Of a stretch of DNA of 64,000 nt, positions 1-13,429 are shown piece by piece. Every line of letters begins with the position of its first letter. Within the stretch, counting starts at the first letter, position 1. The stretch is taken from the NCBI RefSeq assembly GCF_011075055.1, contig NC_058137.1, forward strand, positions 15,237,463 to 15,301,462, read 5' to 3'. The position numbers were made by a program, and so were the translations under genes. This DNA is from Mangifera indica (taxonomy: Eukaryota; Streptophyta; Magnoliopsida; Sapindales; Anacardiaceae). The notes under the pieces were generated by a model. That model was not told the DNA's origin, searched no databases, and was given only the letters and a program-made list of their open reading frames with translations.

Positions 1-719
1 TTTGGGTTATAAAAAGTAAATCACATATAGATTTTGAGATGCCAATTTTGTGCTCTATTAGATTGTTGGACCTAATTGAGGTGTTTTCTCACTTAGGGAA
101 TAAGGTGTGAGTTAGAGTGATAATAGTAAGAGATGAACTTATCCAAAGTGCACAAAGATGATTTAAATATTTTATAAGCATTAGGTCACTATAATGGGTG
201 TCTCAATCATTGGAACAATTGTACCTAATCCATAGGTGACCATATCTATGAGTATTAATTGTGCATATATAGTTTATCATTATGAACAACTATAGTGCCA
301 TTGGAATGACATTCCATAGCTTCAGAATAGTTGTTCTAATGAGATGAAATACATATAGCCTAATCGTATTTCTGTTAAAATGAACATTCCATTACTTGGA
401 ACAACTACTTTATTGTGCATATTTAAACACATGATATTACAACCTTTATGAGACTTTTGGAACCATATGCGCTCATTCAATACATCATGATAAGGTGTTT
501 TAGTAGACCTTTGAGCCTTTCTTCATTTTCCAAATTTTATGTGCCTTGTATGGACACCGTAATTGTTAAACTAAATCCTCTAGAGCCAATAATTTAGACT
601 AATATTTTAATGTTATACAAACATTAAATTGTGTGTTTAATCCATAAATAGAGAATTTTCATTTATATGTTACATGTGTAAAGTTATACATATGATAAAT
701 GTTCTTATATTGGTAGAAA
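1..719. other. Unassigned AT-rich DNA, probably retroelement 5' flank
   Basis: No gene or recognisable domain. All six frames are closed at short range. It lies directly upstream of a gypsy gag remnant on the same strand, so it may be that element's leader or LTR, but no terminal TG/CA pair, primer-binding site or second copy was found to prove it. Confidence 0.4.
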
Positions 720-2940
720 AATGACAAGAGGATTAACATGTAGTTTGACCCTATGAAAAAGTTTAAAGAGTTATGTCCCTATCAACAATGACACACGAAG
801 AGAAGATAAGATATGCCACCTACCTATTCCAAGCTTATGTAAGGGTTTGGTGAAGGATGACTACGAAGTTGAAGGGCATCTCTAAATTGACTTGGATAGA
901 ATGTAAGGAGATGTTTAATATTGAGTATAAGACAGCTAGCATGATCATTGCTAGAGCTCAAGAATTCTTATTCCTCTAATAAGGGTCGAGTTTTATGAAG
1001 GACTATGGCATGCAATTTAATTCTCTAGCCAAATATGCTTCTGGAATAGCAAGCTTAAGTTAAAGGCGAATGAAAACTTTTATCATAATTAGGATTGAAC
1101 CCAACCATTGCCAGAGATATGATGATGGGAGACCACTCTCTAAAGGATTACATCGAGGCCCTGGATCAAGCTATGAGATTTGAGAATTCGTGAGGAGAAT
1201 GGCAGAAGACCTAGTCTTATCTCAAACAGTAGGTATAGTGTTATAGCCATCTTAGTCCTAACTTGAAAGTTCTAATAAGGGCAAGAGATTCTTCTAGTCA
1301 AAAGATAAGAAGAAATGGAAAGACAATAAAAAATATATAAGAATAATGATGCTCCTACCTATTAGAAGTGCAAAAAACATCATAACTAGGAATGCACCTA
1401 AGTGTGCTTCAAGTGTTGCTAGCTTGGGCATTTTGAAAAAAACTTCTTATAACCTCTTCTCGAGCTAAACAAATTAGGGAAGGTGTCGCTGCAAGAGTCT
1501 ATACAATTTCTTAAAGCTAGGTAGAAACCAATCCAATGACAATAACTTGTGCATTACTCTATCTTGATATTTCCTTATATGCTTTAATAGATTTTAGGGT
1601 AACCCATAATTTTCTTTATAGTGAAATTTTAGAAAGATTAAGTTTGATCTTGTTAAAGTGGCTCAAAGATTTAAGATAGTATTACCTGATGAAGATGTGG
1701 TGATGAGTGATAGGATTATGATTGGGTATATTATAAGGATCAAGGGTAAAAAAATAAATTTTGATTGCATTGTTTTTAACATGCCCAACTTGAACATTAT
1801 TTTAGGGAGGGATTTCCTTAACAGATATGAAGTTGAGATTGAATATAGAAGAAAGAAGGTTAAGTTCACACTTGAGGATGGTGATATGTTCAATTTCGAC
1901 GAAGGTTACCTATGTAGTATGATTATAAGTTGCATGAAAGTATGAAAGATATTGTTGAGAGGATGCATGAGATTTCTAACTCACGTGATAGGCAATGTTA
2001 AGATTGAGAACCCAATTTGAAAGAAAAAATAGCTCTAAGAATTATTGGATAGTGGATTCATTCGACTGAGCCACCTTCCCCAAGGAGCCTAAATTATGTT
2101 TATCAAGAAGAAAGATTGGTCTTTAAGGATAGGCATAGACTGCCAAGAGTTCAAATAATGTGACAACAAAGAACAAGTATCCATTACCCTGGATTGATGA
2201 CTTGTTTGACCAGTGAAAGAGAGTATCAATGTTCTCCATGATAAACTTGAGATTTGCTTGTCACTAAGTGAGGATTGCCAAGAAAGATATGCCTAAGACA
2301 ACTTTCAAGACTAGATATGACCACCATGAATTCATGGTAAGGCCATTATGTTTGACCAATATTATTGCCATTTCCATAGATCTAAAACTATATTGATGAA
2401 TTTATAGTTATCTTTATCAACAACATTTTGGTATACTCGAGGAGTAAAGATGAGCATAAAGAACAGTTGAGACTAGTCATGCAAAGATTGAAAGAGAAAC
2501 AGTTGTATGCCAGACATTTATGGTTGGACAAGTATCCTTTTTGGGAAAATTGGTAACAACTAAGGATTTTTTTTTTTGGACCCAAGCAAGGCCAAGGTCG
2601 TATTAGATTGGAAAAAGAAAAGAACTGTGGAAGAGGTGAGAAGTTTTTATGGTTAAGTATTATGGAAGATTTGTTGAGATGTTTGTAAGACTAGCTAGAC
2701 CACTTACAACTCTTGCAAAGAAAGAACCTAATTTCAGTGGACAGAAAGGACAAATTAGATAATAGAAGATATACTTTGAGCCTATTATATAGACCGTAGG
2801 GCAGCTAGGTTAAAATCCTTCCATTGATAGAGTTTTCCTACAACGATAAAGATAACACCTTATGAAACTCTATATGGGGAAAATGCAAGTCATGATAGTT
2901 AAAGTCCTTTATTTTCTTATGTTTGATTTATGAGAAGAGC
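720..2940 (+). mobile_element. Degenerate Ty3-gypsy gag-pol remnant (gypsy 1)
   Basis: Conceptual translation in shifting frames gives the order gag (about 840-1,210), a CCHC-like zinc knuckle around 1,400-1,440 (CFKC-type start, then GH), aspartic protease (about 1,540-1,950), the start of reverse transcriptase (about 2,040-2,700), then directly the tail of integrase near 2,830-2,885 (a frame resembling the TPYEALYG motif). Stops and frameshifts are frequent. RNase H and the integrase core are missing, so the element has a large internal deletion as well as point decay. The protease catalytic triplet, normally D-S-G, reads D-F-R near 1,590. Gag and protease style resemble plant chromoviruses. 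No LTR could be assigned. The remnant ends where repeat R copy 0 begins. Confidence 0.75.
1658..1945 (+). pseudogene. Gypsy aspartic-protease fragment
   Basis: A 95-codon open stretch inside gypsy 1. It contains the second half of a retropepsin-like domain: a segment equivalent to the family's 'FDVILGMDWL' block reads LNIILGRDFL, followed by a basic stretch (YRRKKVKF) typical of the protease-RT linker. The methionine is not a true start, because protease is normally released from a gag-pol polyprotein. The active-site region lies upstream in another frame and has lost its D-S-G motif. This is a relic and not an independent gene. Confidence 0.7.
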
Positions 2941-2944
2941 ATAT

Positions 2945-4215
2945 TGTTGCCTTTGGCTCGCAAGTATACGAGTCAATCAAGTAATATAGAAAGATGTTGG
3001 TCCCACAGAGATTGATTGTTGAATACTAGCTTGTTTTATAGTTTAAATTAGCTAGAGAAATAGAAATGCTATAGATTGGGACTGAATTAAAAATAATAAA
3101 ATAAAGCAACTAACTAAATTGAAATTAACAAAGGAAAATAATTACCTATCAAATTAAAAGCTAAATACCAATTATAGAGAAGCCTAGGGTTTATGATTTC
3201 ACTATCAATTACTCAAAAATCAGTAACGAATCCAATTAAAATCAATTATAAGATGAATTGTTGATGGTTGATTATCCTATTTTACCTAATTCCTCTCTCA
3301 AGGTTAATTAGGAGTGTTAAGATTAAAAGCTTACCTACTTTCGTGATATGTTGTTAATCAAAACCCATTAATTTCTATGACAATCAATTTGCCCACAAAA
3401 GATTTATATTTATCTTTAAATAAAACCCTAGGTTTAGCAATTGCATGAACTAATTAGGTATGTATTTCTCAATATCACACTTCAATCTACAAACAAGCAT
3501 GGCATTGGGCCCTAACACCAAGCAAGAAGTTAAAATCACAATTACTAAATCAAACATTCATCATCATTAATTAAAAATCAAAACCCATTACATAATCCTT
3601 GAGAATTTATAGATTCATCATAAACCCTAGCAAAGGAAATTAGTTATTCATGGCTATAAAGTTCAAACTACAAGATAAAGTTGGAGAGAGAGATATTTTG
3701 AATCAATAAAAGAAGATAATAAGAGAGATAAGAAAAACTCTAAGATCTTCAAATCTTGATTCTCTTGGGTATTCTATCTTTAAGCTTGGATCTTCTTTCT
3801 TTTACTTGTTTCTTGGAGTTTTTTCTCTCTAAAAATCCTTTGGGCTATTGTATTTTTGGTTCCCCTTTGGAGAAGATGTAATTTTCTTTCTACACCTGTC
3901 ACTTAACCCTACTTTTTTTTTTTTTAATTTACGCCTAGTAATTATGGACACCAATTATGACCATAAGATTACCTATAATTACTCTCTGCCTCCTGATGTT
4001 AACCCTTCTCATTTGCTTCTTTAAGCTTCCATTTTCACTCTAAAAGAGGCTTGAATGACTCCAAATCATCTACAAATATAATTCAAAGAACAAAATAAGA
4101 TAAAGCCATCAAGATTAAATAAAACTTAAAGAATTTGACAAAATGGACCAAAATTCACTTTAAAACTATACTATTATAACCCTATTTGTGTGTATTTCAT
4201 ACACATATCACATAT
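2945..4215 (-). repeat. Non-coding repeat, family R copy 0 (probable solo LTR)
   Basis: A block of about 1.27 kb without coding capacity. Its left edge carries a phrase also seen at the equivalent edge of the two other R copies (AAGTAATATAG, then GGTCCCACAGAGATTG). The right edge carries an inverted ATGTGTGTATTTCAT-like motif equivalent to the start of the copy at 22,710. The interior is more diverged than copies 1 and 2 are from each other, so membership of exactly the same family is inferred. It interrupts the sequence after gypsy 1. Terminal bases and target duplication could not be fixed. Confidence 0.5.
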
Positions 4216-5057
4216 ATGTGATTTTTGTCAGATGTTATTATGAATGTCATAATCTAAATGTGTGAATACTAATAAGAATATTGGAGTTCTTACTTATGAG
4301 CGATTTATAAGGAAGATTATGATAGTGTCAAGCAGTAAGGACCATGCAAGAAATTAGTTAGGAAAACAACCTTTAGTGAATGTTGGTATGCTATTATGAT
4401 GTTTTTTATAGAGTTGTCGCACGTGCTCTTGTATGTAGGATGTTCAACCCGTGATTATGGACTAAATTTCTACCAAAAACTTGGCTGGAAGTCATCCCAT
4501 TAAGCTTAAATTTCCTCTATAGGCTACCATAAATGTTTTGAAATAAAGTTCTACTATACAATAAGAAGAAACATGTCAAACTTCCATAAAATTTAGTGAT
4601 ATACACGCAGGCTTTGACTAAGGAGAATCATACGTCAACCTTTCAATACATACACTATATGCAGCCAAAGTTATACTCATACACTGAAGCAAAAGTATGG
4701 TAGTAAGTTGGTTACATATAGGACGTGTACAAATTACAAGTTGGATAAGCATGATTTAAATATAAGATCATGGAATGTTGAGAGATACCTGGGGGAGAGA
4801 ATAGATATGATCAAGAGAGAAGAAAAGAGATAAACCCAGGTAGACATAGATTAGACTTGAGATAAGTTCGAAAAAGTTCAAAAAAGATTGGGTATTGATT
4901 GGGACTTGATATCCTACTAAGATATGAGATAACTCAATACCTATTGGATGTAGAGATTGATATTATGGGCTAATTAATTAAATACCCATAACCTAGGGAT
5001 ACCTAGAGATTAGGTGAAGTTTATAGATCAAAAGAGATATATTTGCCATGACCATAT
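4216..5057. other. Unassigned AT-rich DNA
   Basis: No gene, no long frame and no recognised domain. It sits between repeat R copy 0 and the 5' LTR of copia element 1, so it is either pre-insertion DNA or decayed retroelement sequence. Confidence 0.4.
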
Positions 5058-6769
5058 TGTTAAGGTAAGTACTCTAGAGCTAATCGAATTTGACATTTAT
5101 GAATGTAATTTTATATTAATAATTAATAAAAGATTTATTGTTATTCAATTCATATATTGTCTATTTACATGATCGTATGAATAACATGTTTTTAGAATGC
5201 TAGAATTATGATGAAAGGATCAGATGATTGATTGTAGGAACCTAATGTACACTTTCAGTGGCCATTCTAGAAACATCTATAATCTTGACATTACAATGAA
5301 CAAGGGCACATGTAATGATGATGAGATTATCATAGTGTTGAGCTACTCCACCAAAAGTGGTGACAATTCTCACGTGTCAAAGCTATTGAAGATAGTTTGG
5401 TGCAACACCTAGGTACATGTAGACATGTTCATTGGACTGACTCGATCAAAAGATATTCATATAGACGGTTGCTCCAGTGTCTATGAAATATCCTCTAAAC
5501 ACAACAAGTGCATATGATTGTTAACTTAAGATCATTAGACCATATAGTTTAATAATCAGTATGGTTTGACGCTATCTAATGTGTTACTGTAATTTGGGTA
5601 ACTATAAAGGTAGTAATCGACGATATCATGAGATACATAAAAGCTATGATTGATCGATAAAGAATTTGTCACTCTTAAGCACAAAGGAAGATATCTCACA
5701 TGAGTATACAAAATGACATCTATGACAACTTGAATCTATAGCCATAATAGGATGAGATAATAACCTAATCTATGTTAGTTACTAATGTGTATTTATTTGT
5801 ACCAAGGAACTACTAAGATAGACACCTTTTTATGTCTCAACCTTAAGAGATATTGGTTGATAAAAGGAATGAATTACACATAACTGTGATTTTGTAAAAG
5901 CTTAAAAGATGTTTATTGACATTTTGTCGTTTGGGTAGCCATGATGCTTTGCTAGAAGCCAATCTTTGTCTGTATCTGAATTTGATCTAAACTTAGACAC
6001 TATCAATTCGATAAAGAGCATATGGGTTACATGTATATAGGGGCTGACTTGAACTCAGAGGTAGGGATTATTTAATGATAATTATAGTGTTTAAGAAAAA
6101 AAAGAATTCGGTTAACCATATTGATAGCTGGCATGGCACATTTGTGTTAGACAAACTTTTCTCCAACTATGCAATGCCAAAGTACATGTCGAGTGGCATA
6201 CTTGTGTGCTACTCGTGCTTGCCTTGAAAACATGTCAGGCGACATACTTATATGCTACACGTGCATGTTATGAAACATACTAGTTGTGCATGTTTACATG
6301 CCAACCGTGCATATGTGTTGAGGGTGTCATGTATGGATGAAATCTTTATTATACTTGGACACCTACACATATTTAAAACATATTAGAATTAAAGAAAAAA
6401 AGAATGACATACATAGTTGAAACCCTAGCAGCAAGTTTTCTGATTTTCTCTCCTTCCTCCCATGAAAACAAGTAATCTAGTATAAAAGCCTAATAGCCTT
6501 CTACTTGGATTACCTTTTATGTGTTCTTACTCCATATGGATACCTTGGCATCGTCACTCAAGGGTTAGATAACATTCAGTTTGAAACCATGTGAAGATTT
6601 GGAAGAGTCACCAATGTAAGTACATAATCTAAAATATTGTATGTGTGTTTTGTATGTTCATGATTATATGTCTAAAACGAGTATCCTAGTTAAGGTTTTC
6701 AAGATTCTTTGTTTTTAAAATTTTTTATTTCATTGAGCTACTGGTTATTAGGGCCCTAAAAACCCTACA
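5058..6769 (+). repeat. 5' LTR of copia element 1 (LTR family A)
   Basis: Begins TGTTAAGG and ends CCCTACA, the TG...CA ends of an LTR, and is followed after one base by the primer-binding site. It is 1,712 bp and recurs at 13,620, 14,793 (partial), 29,643 and 35,761. A stretch at 6,130-6,320 consists of degenerate short repeats built on CATGC/GTGTGCTA words and varies strongly between copies. It lies just upstream of a TATA-like AT-rich stretch. Confidence 0.88.
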
Positions 6770-6770
6770 A

Positions 6771-6782
6771 TGGTATCAAAGC
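6771..6782 (+). promoter_or_regulatory. tRNA-iMet primer-binding site, copia element 1
   Basis: TGGTATCAAAGC follows the LTR end by one base. It differs by a single base from TGGTATCAGAGC, the standard plant copia primer site complementary to the 3' end of initiator tRNA-Met. It fixes the strand and the right edge of the 5' LTR. Confidence 0.9.
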
Positions 6783-8224
6783 CAACGTTTAACATATTTT
6801 CATGAAAATATATACCTGTTATATTGTTTTGATTAATTTTATATGTTGAATGCATGTAATTGGATTAATCAAGACTAGAATTGGTAAAGATGATTTGCAA
6901 TTGTGTTATTGCATGATTTATTGAGTATTATGTATAATGTAAATTGTTTTAAATTATTGAGTAATGATATTTGATTGTTTGTTTGAGTTTTGTTAAAATT
7001 TGCAAATTAAACTTTGGTAGAAAGTCATAGATTTTGTATTGTTATATAAAATCACCTTTTAATTTTGTTGATTGCATGATTCAAAGGTCATTGGTAATGA
7101 GAGTATGGTTTACATGTCATATTCCCTCATTTGGTGATTGGCTTAACGAGAATAAAAGTCTTCTAGATTTTCTATCGATAGAAAGCCTAAAAACCTAGGT
7201 TTGGAAACCCTCATGTATAATTTTTTCCAATTATGCAAAGAGGATGCCGGGTAGAATGGCCATACACCAAGGCATGGCGTGGCTGGACTAATTTGGTCCA
7301 ACCATGCACTTTTGTGTCACATGGTTGGACCAATTTGGTCCAGTCATGCATTTTTTGTGTATGACACAACTTGACCAATTTTGGTCGAGCTTGCCTCTTT
7401 GTGCATCCACCCTAGTTGCATTTTAGTCGTATTTTAGTTGTGTAGTATTCTAGAATTTTATCAAATTTCAGATGCATGGTTGGACAATAAACCTACACAT
7501 CTGTCAATGTTGAAGATTATGGCTTAGCCTGTTTTGTCGAATTTAGATTGAATTGAGATTTTTATAAGCTTTGAGGGTTGAATTACAATTTTTTAAGATT
7601 TTAGGGACCAAAAATAATTTAACACTTGAGATAATAATAATTAAAATATAATTTTTAATTGATATGTATATGTATGGATGTATGTATGCATGATGTCTAG
7701 TACAAGCCAAAGAACCTTTTTGGATGCTTTTCAATTTTTATTTCATTTTTGGGTTATAATTCCTAAATAAGACCTGTGCGTCTTACTTTTATCCCCTATT
7801 CGTTGGAACCTTGTTTGCCAAAGTGGACCGTACATTTAAACCTTGTTGGGTACTAACTTAACTAATGTACTTTGTTTGTTCATCAGAGTAAAGGTGAAGT
7901 ATGTTAGAGGCACGAGTAGAGAATGCATTTATCGATGTAAAGAGATATGTAGTATCCACCCTACTGATACCAAAAGTCACATTTGAAGTCATATGATTTG
8001 TTGGGTAACATCTAGCTTGAGATCATGGGCATTTAATGATTAATTTACCTATTTGATTATTCAAACTTGTTCACCAAAGTGAAAGAGAGAATTAATACGA
8101 TAAAATCTTAGTTTACTAGGAAGTTCACCGAAAACTCTCGAGTTCAATAGTGAGGCCTATTGGCTTAATTTAAATTAATATTAATTAATTAAGTAAAAAT
8201 ACTAATTCTTTAATTATAAAATGT
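6783..8224 (+). other. Untranslated leader of copia element 1
   Basis: About 1.4 kb between the primer site and the start of gag, without long frames. Comparable leaders are present in the two other copia elements, where phrases such as 'AGGCACGAGTA...GAATGCATTTATC' recur (7,910 and 31,513), so the leader was inherited with the elements. It contains a threefold tandem repeat of palindromic units at about 7,281-7,405. Confidence 0.7.
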
Positions 8225-9988
8225 AGATCATTTAATTACCATGTCAAACCCAACATATCGATCAATTCTCAAAAAAGAAAATAAGCTCACTAAAGGCAAT
8301 TTCCCTGATTAGTACATAATCTTCAGATTATTCTACATTAGAAAAAGAGATTGTATATCCTTGAGGGGTCATTGCCCCCTAAGCCTATTCTTGATGCCAG
8401 CTAAGAGCAAAATGATACTTTTAACAAGTACCTTGATGACTCTAAGGAAATTCAGTGCCTTATGTTGACTTCCATGTCACCTTAGCTTAAAAAACAACAT
8501 AAGGAAATGAATGCACAATCCATACTTGCACACATTCGAAAGTTTTATGACACTATTTGATTGAGGTGTCAAGTGTATTGTTAGATTGTAAACTCTTTAA
8601 AGAAGGACAAGTTGGCCCTTATATGATCAAGATGATTGACTACATTAAGTAGTTGGTGAGCTTGGGCATTATCATGGACAATGAATTGGTTTTGAAATCC
8701 CTCTCTAAATCGTGGGCTAATTTTATTATGAATTTTAACTTGAACGAAAAAAAGAAAACCTTTTAGGAGTTGTTGTGTATACTGCTTAGGTAAGATGAAC
8801 AAGAAGTACATTAGGTAGCTTCGACTAATTTACTTATAATTAAAGCCCAAGCATTAAAAGTCAAGGTTAAGGGCAATGGTAAAGCTAAGGTTAAGCTCAA
8901 GCCCAAAACGAAGAAGCAACCTAATACTGCTACTTAACCTATATGTGGTATAAAGAAGGGAAAGGTTGTCTGCTTCTATTATGGCAAGACAAGTCATGAG
9001 AAAAGACATTGTAAGGTCTTTCTAGAGAACAAGAAAAAGAAGGCAGCTGAAACCTCTATTTAAGCTACCTTTGTCAATGAAATAAATCATTTTCCTTATT
9101 CATCTTGGGTTGTTATCATAGAAAGTGTTTTCATATTTGTTCTAATATTCAAAGACTATGGTAGAATGGATTGCTCACCAAAAGAAAGGTTAATCTACGT
9201 GTTACAAATAGAACATGTGTTACTACATTAGCATAGGTGTTTATTAACTTAAGTTGCCCATTAGGCTAGTTTTAGAATTAAAACATTGTTTGTTATATTT
9301 GTTCTGTTTCTAGAAACTTAGTTTCTGTGTCTATCTTGGACAAAGAACAATATTCACTTTTTATTGCTGGTGGCATTATAGCCATCAACTTAAATAATAT
9401 TCTCTATAAAACAACTAAATTGCATAATGGTTTATATATTCTAAAACTAGATAATGAAATTCTCAATGTACAAAATAATAAACAATTAAAATAAACGATC
9501 TGAATATCACATATTTATTGCATTACAGGTTAGCCATATAAGACGGAAACATATGTCAAAACTTTTTGAATAAAGAGTATTGCAATCATTTTTCTAATAA
9601 TATGATGAATATGAATCATGCCTATTAGGTAAGATGGACACAGTAAAAGAGCTACTGAACTATTAAAGATCACTCACAGTGATGTGTGTAAGCTTATGAC
9701 AATACATAACAAGCACGATAAAGTTTACTTTTCATATTTATTGATGACTTCATTAGATATGACTATGTGTTTTTTATGAAACACAAGTCTAAATACTTTG
9801 ATAAATTCAAGGAATTCAAAAATGAAGTAGAAAAGCAACTTAGGAAACAATTTAAAATCCTCAAAAGTGATCAATAAGGTGAATACCTAAATGTTAAATT
9901 TAGACAATACTTGAAGGAATATGGGATAGTATCTCAACTCACTCCTTCTAGTACTCTATAATAAAATGGTGTATATAAACAGAGGAAT

Positions 9989-10402
9989 ATGACCTTGATA
10001 GAAATGGTCAAGTCCATGATGAGTTTCATCAATCAACCCATGTCTTTTGATGGTCATGTGTTAGAAATTATTTCCTTTACACTAAATCATATCCAATCTA
10101 AATATATGGATAAAACTCCATATGAGTTTTGGGTTGGGTTAAAGCCCAATCTAGATTACTTAAGGATTTGGGGCTATAAAGCTTATGTGAAGAAATTGAC
10201 TTTGAACAAGCTAAGCACTAAATTTGAAAAATGTGTCTTTATAGAGTACCCGAAGGTTACTAAAGGATACTGCTTCTACCACCTCCAAGAGCAAAAAATC
10301 ACTATTACTTGTATTGATGTGTACCTCAAGAAAGAATTTATTTCAAGAGAACTAGTGGTACGAAATTCTTATACCATAAGATACTACGGATATTTAACAT
10401 GA
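9989..10402 (+). pseudogene. Integrase fragment of copia element 1
   Basis: The longest open stretch (137 codons) of this element. It covers the end of the catalytic core and the copia-type integrase C-terminal region. Recognisable blocks are MDKTPYEFW, the GYKAYVKKL block and the segment ending in FISRE. Homologous stretches lie at 33,712-33,975 and about 42,235-42,500. The methionine is incidental and the frame is closed on both sides. It is a pseudogene fragment. Confidence 0.85.
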
Positions 10403-11902
10403 CAATGTGCTATAACAGATAGTTGATCATAATAAAGAAGTTCCTATACTTTAGGTGGAACAACCTTAATGCATACAAGAGTTATATAGGTTTACATAAG
10501 TATGTCACAAGCCAAAGAGATTTGGTTTTCTCTTGACTTAGCACAATGATGTACTAGTCATCAATGACGACAAACCTAAGATTTACGATGAGGCTGCTTC
10601 AAGTCTAGATTTTGATAAATGGTTAGATGCCTTAAATATCAAAATAGACTCTATGTACCATAACCAAGTATGGCCTCTGGTGGATGCACTTAAAGAGGTA
10701 AAACCCGTAGGGAGCAAATGGATTTTTAAAAAGAAAACTAACATAAAAGTAACATTTATACTCATAAAACACGACTAGTTACCAAAGGTTTCACTTATAA
10801 ATATTACATTGACTATAATGAAACCTTTTTGCTAGCCTATTAGAATTATGCTTGCTATAGTTGTGTACTATGACTATAAAATTTTTCAAATGGATGTCAA
10901 GACTGTCTTCTTGAATAGAAACCTTATAGAAAATGTCTATATGGTGTAACCTAATGGTTTCATTTTTGTAGGACAAGCAAACAAAATATGTAAGCTAGAA
11001 AAATTCATTTATGAACTTAAGCAAGCTTTGAAAAGCTATAATATCATTTTGATGAAACTGTTCTTGAGTTTGGTTAATCAAAAACAAAAATGAACCGTAT
11101 GTGTATAAAAAGGTCAGTGGGAGCATGATTACATTTCTAGTAGTATATGTCGATAATATCTTGATTATTGGAAATGACATATCAAACTTACAATTGGTAA
11201 AGGTTTGGTTATCCAAATTCTTCTCCATGAAAGATTTAAGTGAAACAATCTACATTCTTGAGATTAAAATTTACTAAGACAGAGAGTGTAGACTAGTTGG
11301 CCTAAATCAAAACATATGCATAGACAAAATATTGACTAGATTTAATAAGGAAGAATCTAAGAAAGGATTTCTACCTATATCTCATGGTGTATATCTTTCA
11401 AAAGATATGTATCCTAACATATAATCTGAGAGAGACACTCAACTATAGGATCAGTCATGTATGTCATGCTATGTATGAGGATTGATGTCTCATATGTCTT
11501 AAGTGTTTATAGTAGATATCAATCTGATCTAGGTGAAAAACACTAAATGGCTGTCATTTTTGGTTTATGAAGAGGAATTTGAATTCACTATAAAAGGCTA
11601 CAGTGATGCAATTTTTCAAACTGATGTAGATAATTACATATCATAATTAGGATTTGTGTTTTGTTTGATTGGTGGCGTATTTAGTTAAAAAAGCTCCAAG
11701 CAAAGTATAGTGGATCATTCTACAATTGAGTCCAAGTATATTGCCATTTCAGAAGCGATAAAAGAGATTTTATAAATAAAGAAGTTCATGACTAAACTTA
11801 GAGTGGTTCCAAGTATCACCTACCAGATTGAGCTTCATTACGATTATAATAGAGTGATTGCTTAGGAAAAGAAGTCGTGGTCTTATCAAAGGTCCAAGCA
11901 TT

Positions 11903-13429
11903 GTACATGATACATGTCAAGCATAACCAAAAATTAAATTTCTCTTCTTACAATTTGTAGTAATGGTAAGTAAAGGTCGATCCATAGAGACTAATTAATC
12001 AAATTTCTAAAAAAAGAAAACTAGATTTCTAAAAACTGAATTGAGCAATAAAAATTCAATTAAAAACAATCTCAATTCAAGGAAAATTACCATGGTTGCA
12101 AATTGATCACTGATCTTTAATATATAAATTTTATTCTTTGTTCAAATATTTAACCTTAGATTACCATTGCTAGACAATCTATAGTTTCCCTAAATTTGTT
12201 AATCTAAGCCTTGCACATAAATTAATTTTTATCAATAAACCGATTGGTATTAAACAATTCTTATGAATTTACTGATAGCATTACGAACAACAAGCATCAA
12301 ATTATTTAATTCATTCTATGTCTCTTTTAAGCAAGCACTAAAACCTTGGATCATAGTTGTTCTTGCTTAATTGCTACTCCAATTGAACATCATAACAATT
12401 ATAGATTATGGCTTCAATTTTGCTATAAATCACACAATTCAATCCATTAATAGGCCTCTTAATTAAGTAAATCATGCAATCATTATCATGTAAAATAATG
12501 AAACATAGATATTTGAATAGAAAAATAAATAAGATTAAAAACTGAGTCTCACAATTTTGATAACTGGAATGAAGTTATCTTTAATTGAACTAAAGAACTT
12601 GGCTAAACATTATGAAATGAAGGGCACAAAAGAAAATAAAAATTATGTTCTACCTTTTCTTCTCCTTTCAACCTAGTCGCCTAAAAGTTATATTTATAAG
12701 CTAAAGGAAACATATTAGGGTCGTCTAACCAACTCCTAAAATTAGGGCAAATAAATTTCTAGCTAAGGCACACGTATTTCAAACCTTCCAAACCTATATT
12801 CAACTCCCTCTTAAAGTTGGCCCAAGTTTTTATGTGAGCCATGTAGAAATAATCCAATTCAGCTAAGGATTAGAGTTCTTAGATTCCAGTAATAACTTTT
12901 AGTCCAATTTCAGATAGTAAAACGATCCTTTTGTGCTTTGACCTTTCCATAAGGATTGTAGCTTAGGATGTGCAGATGAATTTTGGCTTTTGAATCACCT
13001 CAAGTGGACATTAGAAGCCTCATATACACTCTTTTAAAGATTTAGTATTTAGACATAAATCCTACTCTAATTAAGATACAAACCAGCTTTCCAAATCTAC
13101 CTTTGAAGTAACATTTGGAAGCCCAAATGAACTTAGATTTTAGTCTATAATACAATTCCAAAAAGCTCAAGATGTCCTTTACAAAAACTTTGAAAGCCTC
13201 TTCCTTATTTTGGAACCTTAAGGTTGTTAAACACCTGTAAGAAACATAGAAGGTTGAAATCACAAAAATGTTATTTTCTAATTAAAAGCTCAATTCATTC
13301 TAACCTATCCAACTATGCCTTAATCATAAAAATAAACATAAACTAACACAATAGGGCATAAAATACTCCCAAAAGATCAAATGCAAGGGAAATACATATA
13401 TGAAAATATGCACTTATTAGTATGATAGG
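11903..13429 (-). repeat. Non-coding repeat, family R copy 1 (probable solo LTR)
   Basis: About 1.53 kb with no coding capacity. It is the reverse complement, along its whole length, of the block at 22,710-24,201; matching landmarks include the ATTTCCCTTGCATTTGATC phrase (here inverted near 13,375-13,395) and the AATCTATAG/TAATCTAAGCC region. It interrupts copia element 1 in RNase H. The hexamer GCATTG borders it on both sides (11,898-11,903 and 13,429-13,434), a likely target duplication of 5-6 bp. Length, lack of genes and that duplication suggest a solo LTR, but the terminal TG/CA pair is not clean. Confidence 0.7.
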
